Shown in pieces: positions 63,537-64,000 of a stretch of 64,000 bases of DNA. The DNA is taken from assembly GCA_007449985.2 (NCBI GenBank), contig VIIQ02000057.1, positions 1 through 64,000 of the forward strand. The letters are read 5' to 3'. A model generated the notes under the pieces. That model ran no database searches, had not been told where the DNA came from, and worked only from the letters and a program-made list of their open reading frames with translations. Every line of letters begins with the position of its first letter. Positions within the stretch are counted from its first letter, which is position 1. This DNA is from Desmodesmus armatus (lineage: Eukaryota; Chlorophyta; Chlorophyceae; Sphaeropleales; Scenedesmaceae). A program made the translations under genes and the position numbers.

Positions 63537-64000
63537 CCTGTCTGGCCTGCATGAGGCAACCCAGGCGGTCGGGTAGCAGTTTTAGCCACTGTCTGGTGTT
63601 GATGTGGATATGAGGTCAGAAACTGATGCAAACCAAGCATCTGCCTGATGCCCAGCTACACTTACACTAGTGCAGGCTCAGCATGCTGCTGCTGCTGCTG
63701 CTGCTGCACACTGGCACAGAATGTGCGGAACCCAACTACACATACACCCACCTGCTGTGTTGGCGGCCACCAAGCCGCTGCAGATGAAAACACATGCCAA
63801 TACCGCCCTAGCACTCATGGCTGCCCTGCAGGCTCAACTTGTAGCACTGCTTGTACGCCAGATCGGACAATTCTTTTGAGATTCTCTGATGAAGTTCGTG
63901 TATGGTGATCCTTCACCGTGTCGCCACTCTTTGTTGGCAGATAAGGTGAGTTGTCAGCGGGAAGTTGTGCGACCTAACAGCTAAGACATCTGCGGCTGAG
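63537..64000. other. Upstream region and possible exon end
   Basis: A (CTG)7 microsatellite at about 63683-63705. A plus-strand frame ending at 63879 (KTHANTALALMAALQAQLVA) could be the end of another gene. Window edge. Confidence 0.35.

Overview
This window looks like nuclear DNA of a unicellular green alga, probably a chlamydomonadalean chlorophyte. The evidence is intron-split genes with GT-AG junctions, Golgi-type glycosyltransferases and a nucleotide-sugar transporter, CAG/CTG-rich coding sequence, LINE, Copia-like and hAT/PIF-like transposable elements, and many long G or C homopolymers. There are no bacterial operons, ribosome binding sites or CRISPR arrays. The taxonomic call is inference; the eukaryotic call is firm.

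Layout. Positions 1-10476 are a head-to-tail array of eight copies (the last partial) of a 1,321-1,323 bp macrosatellite. From 10477 to about 11710 lies a decayed Copia-like gag remnant on the minus strand, followed by a truncated initiator-tRNA-like sequence. Positions 12.5-23 kb are a transposon graveyard. It holds short tandem repeats, a hAT element with perfect 8-bp target duplications (17169-18742), a second 8-bp-TSD MITE (22210-22576) and several dispersed repeats shared with 30, 39, 43 and 50-53 kb. Positions 23.2-24.2 kb hold a broken OCH1-like mannosyltransferase (minus). Positions 24401-27034 hold an 877-codon retroelement ORF1. Positions 28.7-30.07 kb hold the 3' end of one LINE (minus), and 32.9-35.4 kb a frameshifted RTE-like LINE (plus). 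Between them is a GDP-mannose-transporter-like gene (about 31.1-32.3 kb).

Positions 36-40 kb are MITEs and an inverted segmental duplication. Positions 40.8-42.1 kb carry a well-resolved two-exon Fringe/GT31 glycosyltransferase (minus). Positions 45.3-47.5 kb carry a CAP59/GT69-like mannosyltransferase (plus) whose exon is split by a MITE. Positions 48-53.6 kb are LINE and MITE fragments, including two paralogous segments that give reciprocal empty sites for each other's insertions. Positions 54.2-55.9 kb encode a membrane-anchored methyltransferase with an internal, nearly identical domain duplication. Positions 60.57-61.41 kb hold the 3' end of an unknown gene, and 62325-63536 a divergent protein-kinase-like gene (minus).

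How the genes relate: four of the recognisable host genes (OCH1-like, GDP-mannose transporter, Fringe-like GT31, CAP59-like) belong to Golgi glycan synthesis. Three of them would use or supply GDP-mannose. Several are frameshifted, mostly by single-base changes at or near homopolymers, so either pseudogenisation or residual long-read consensus errors must be considered.
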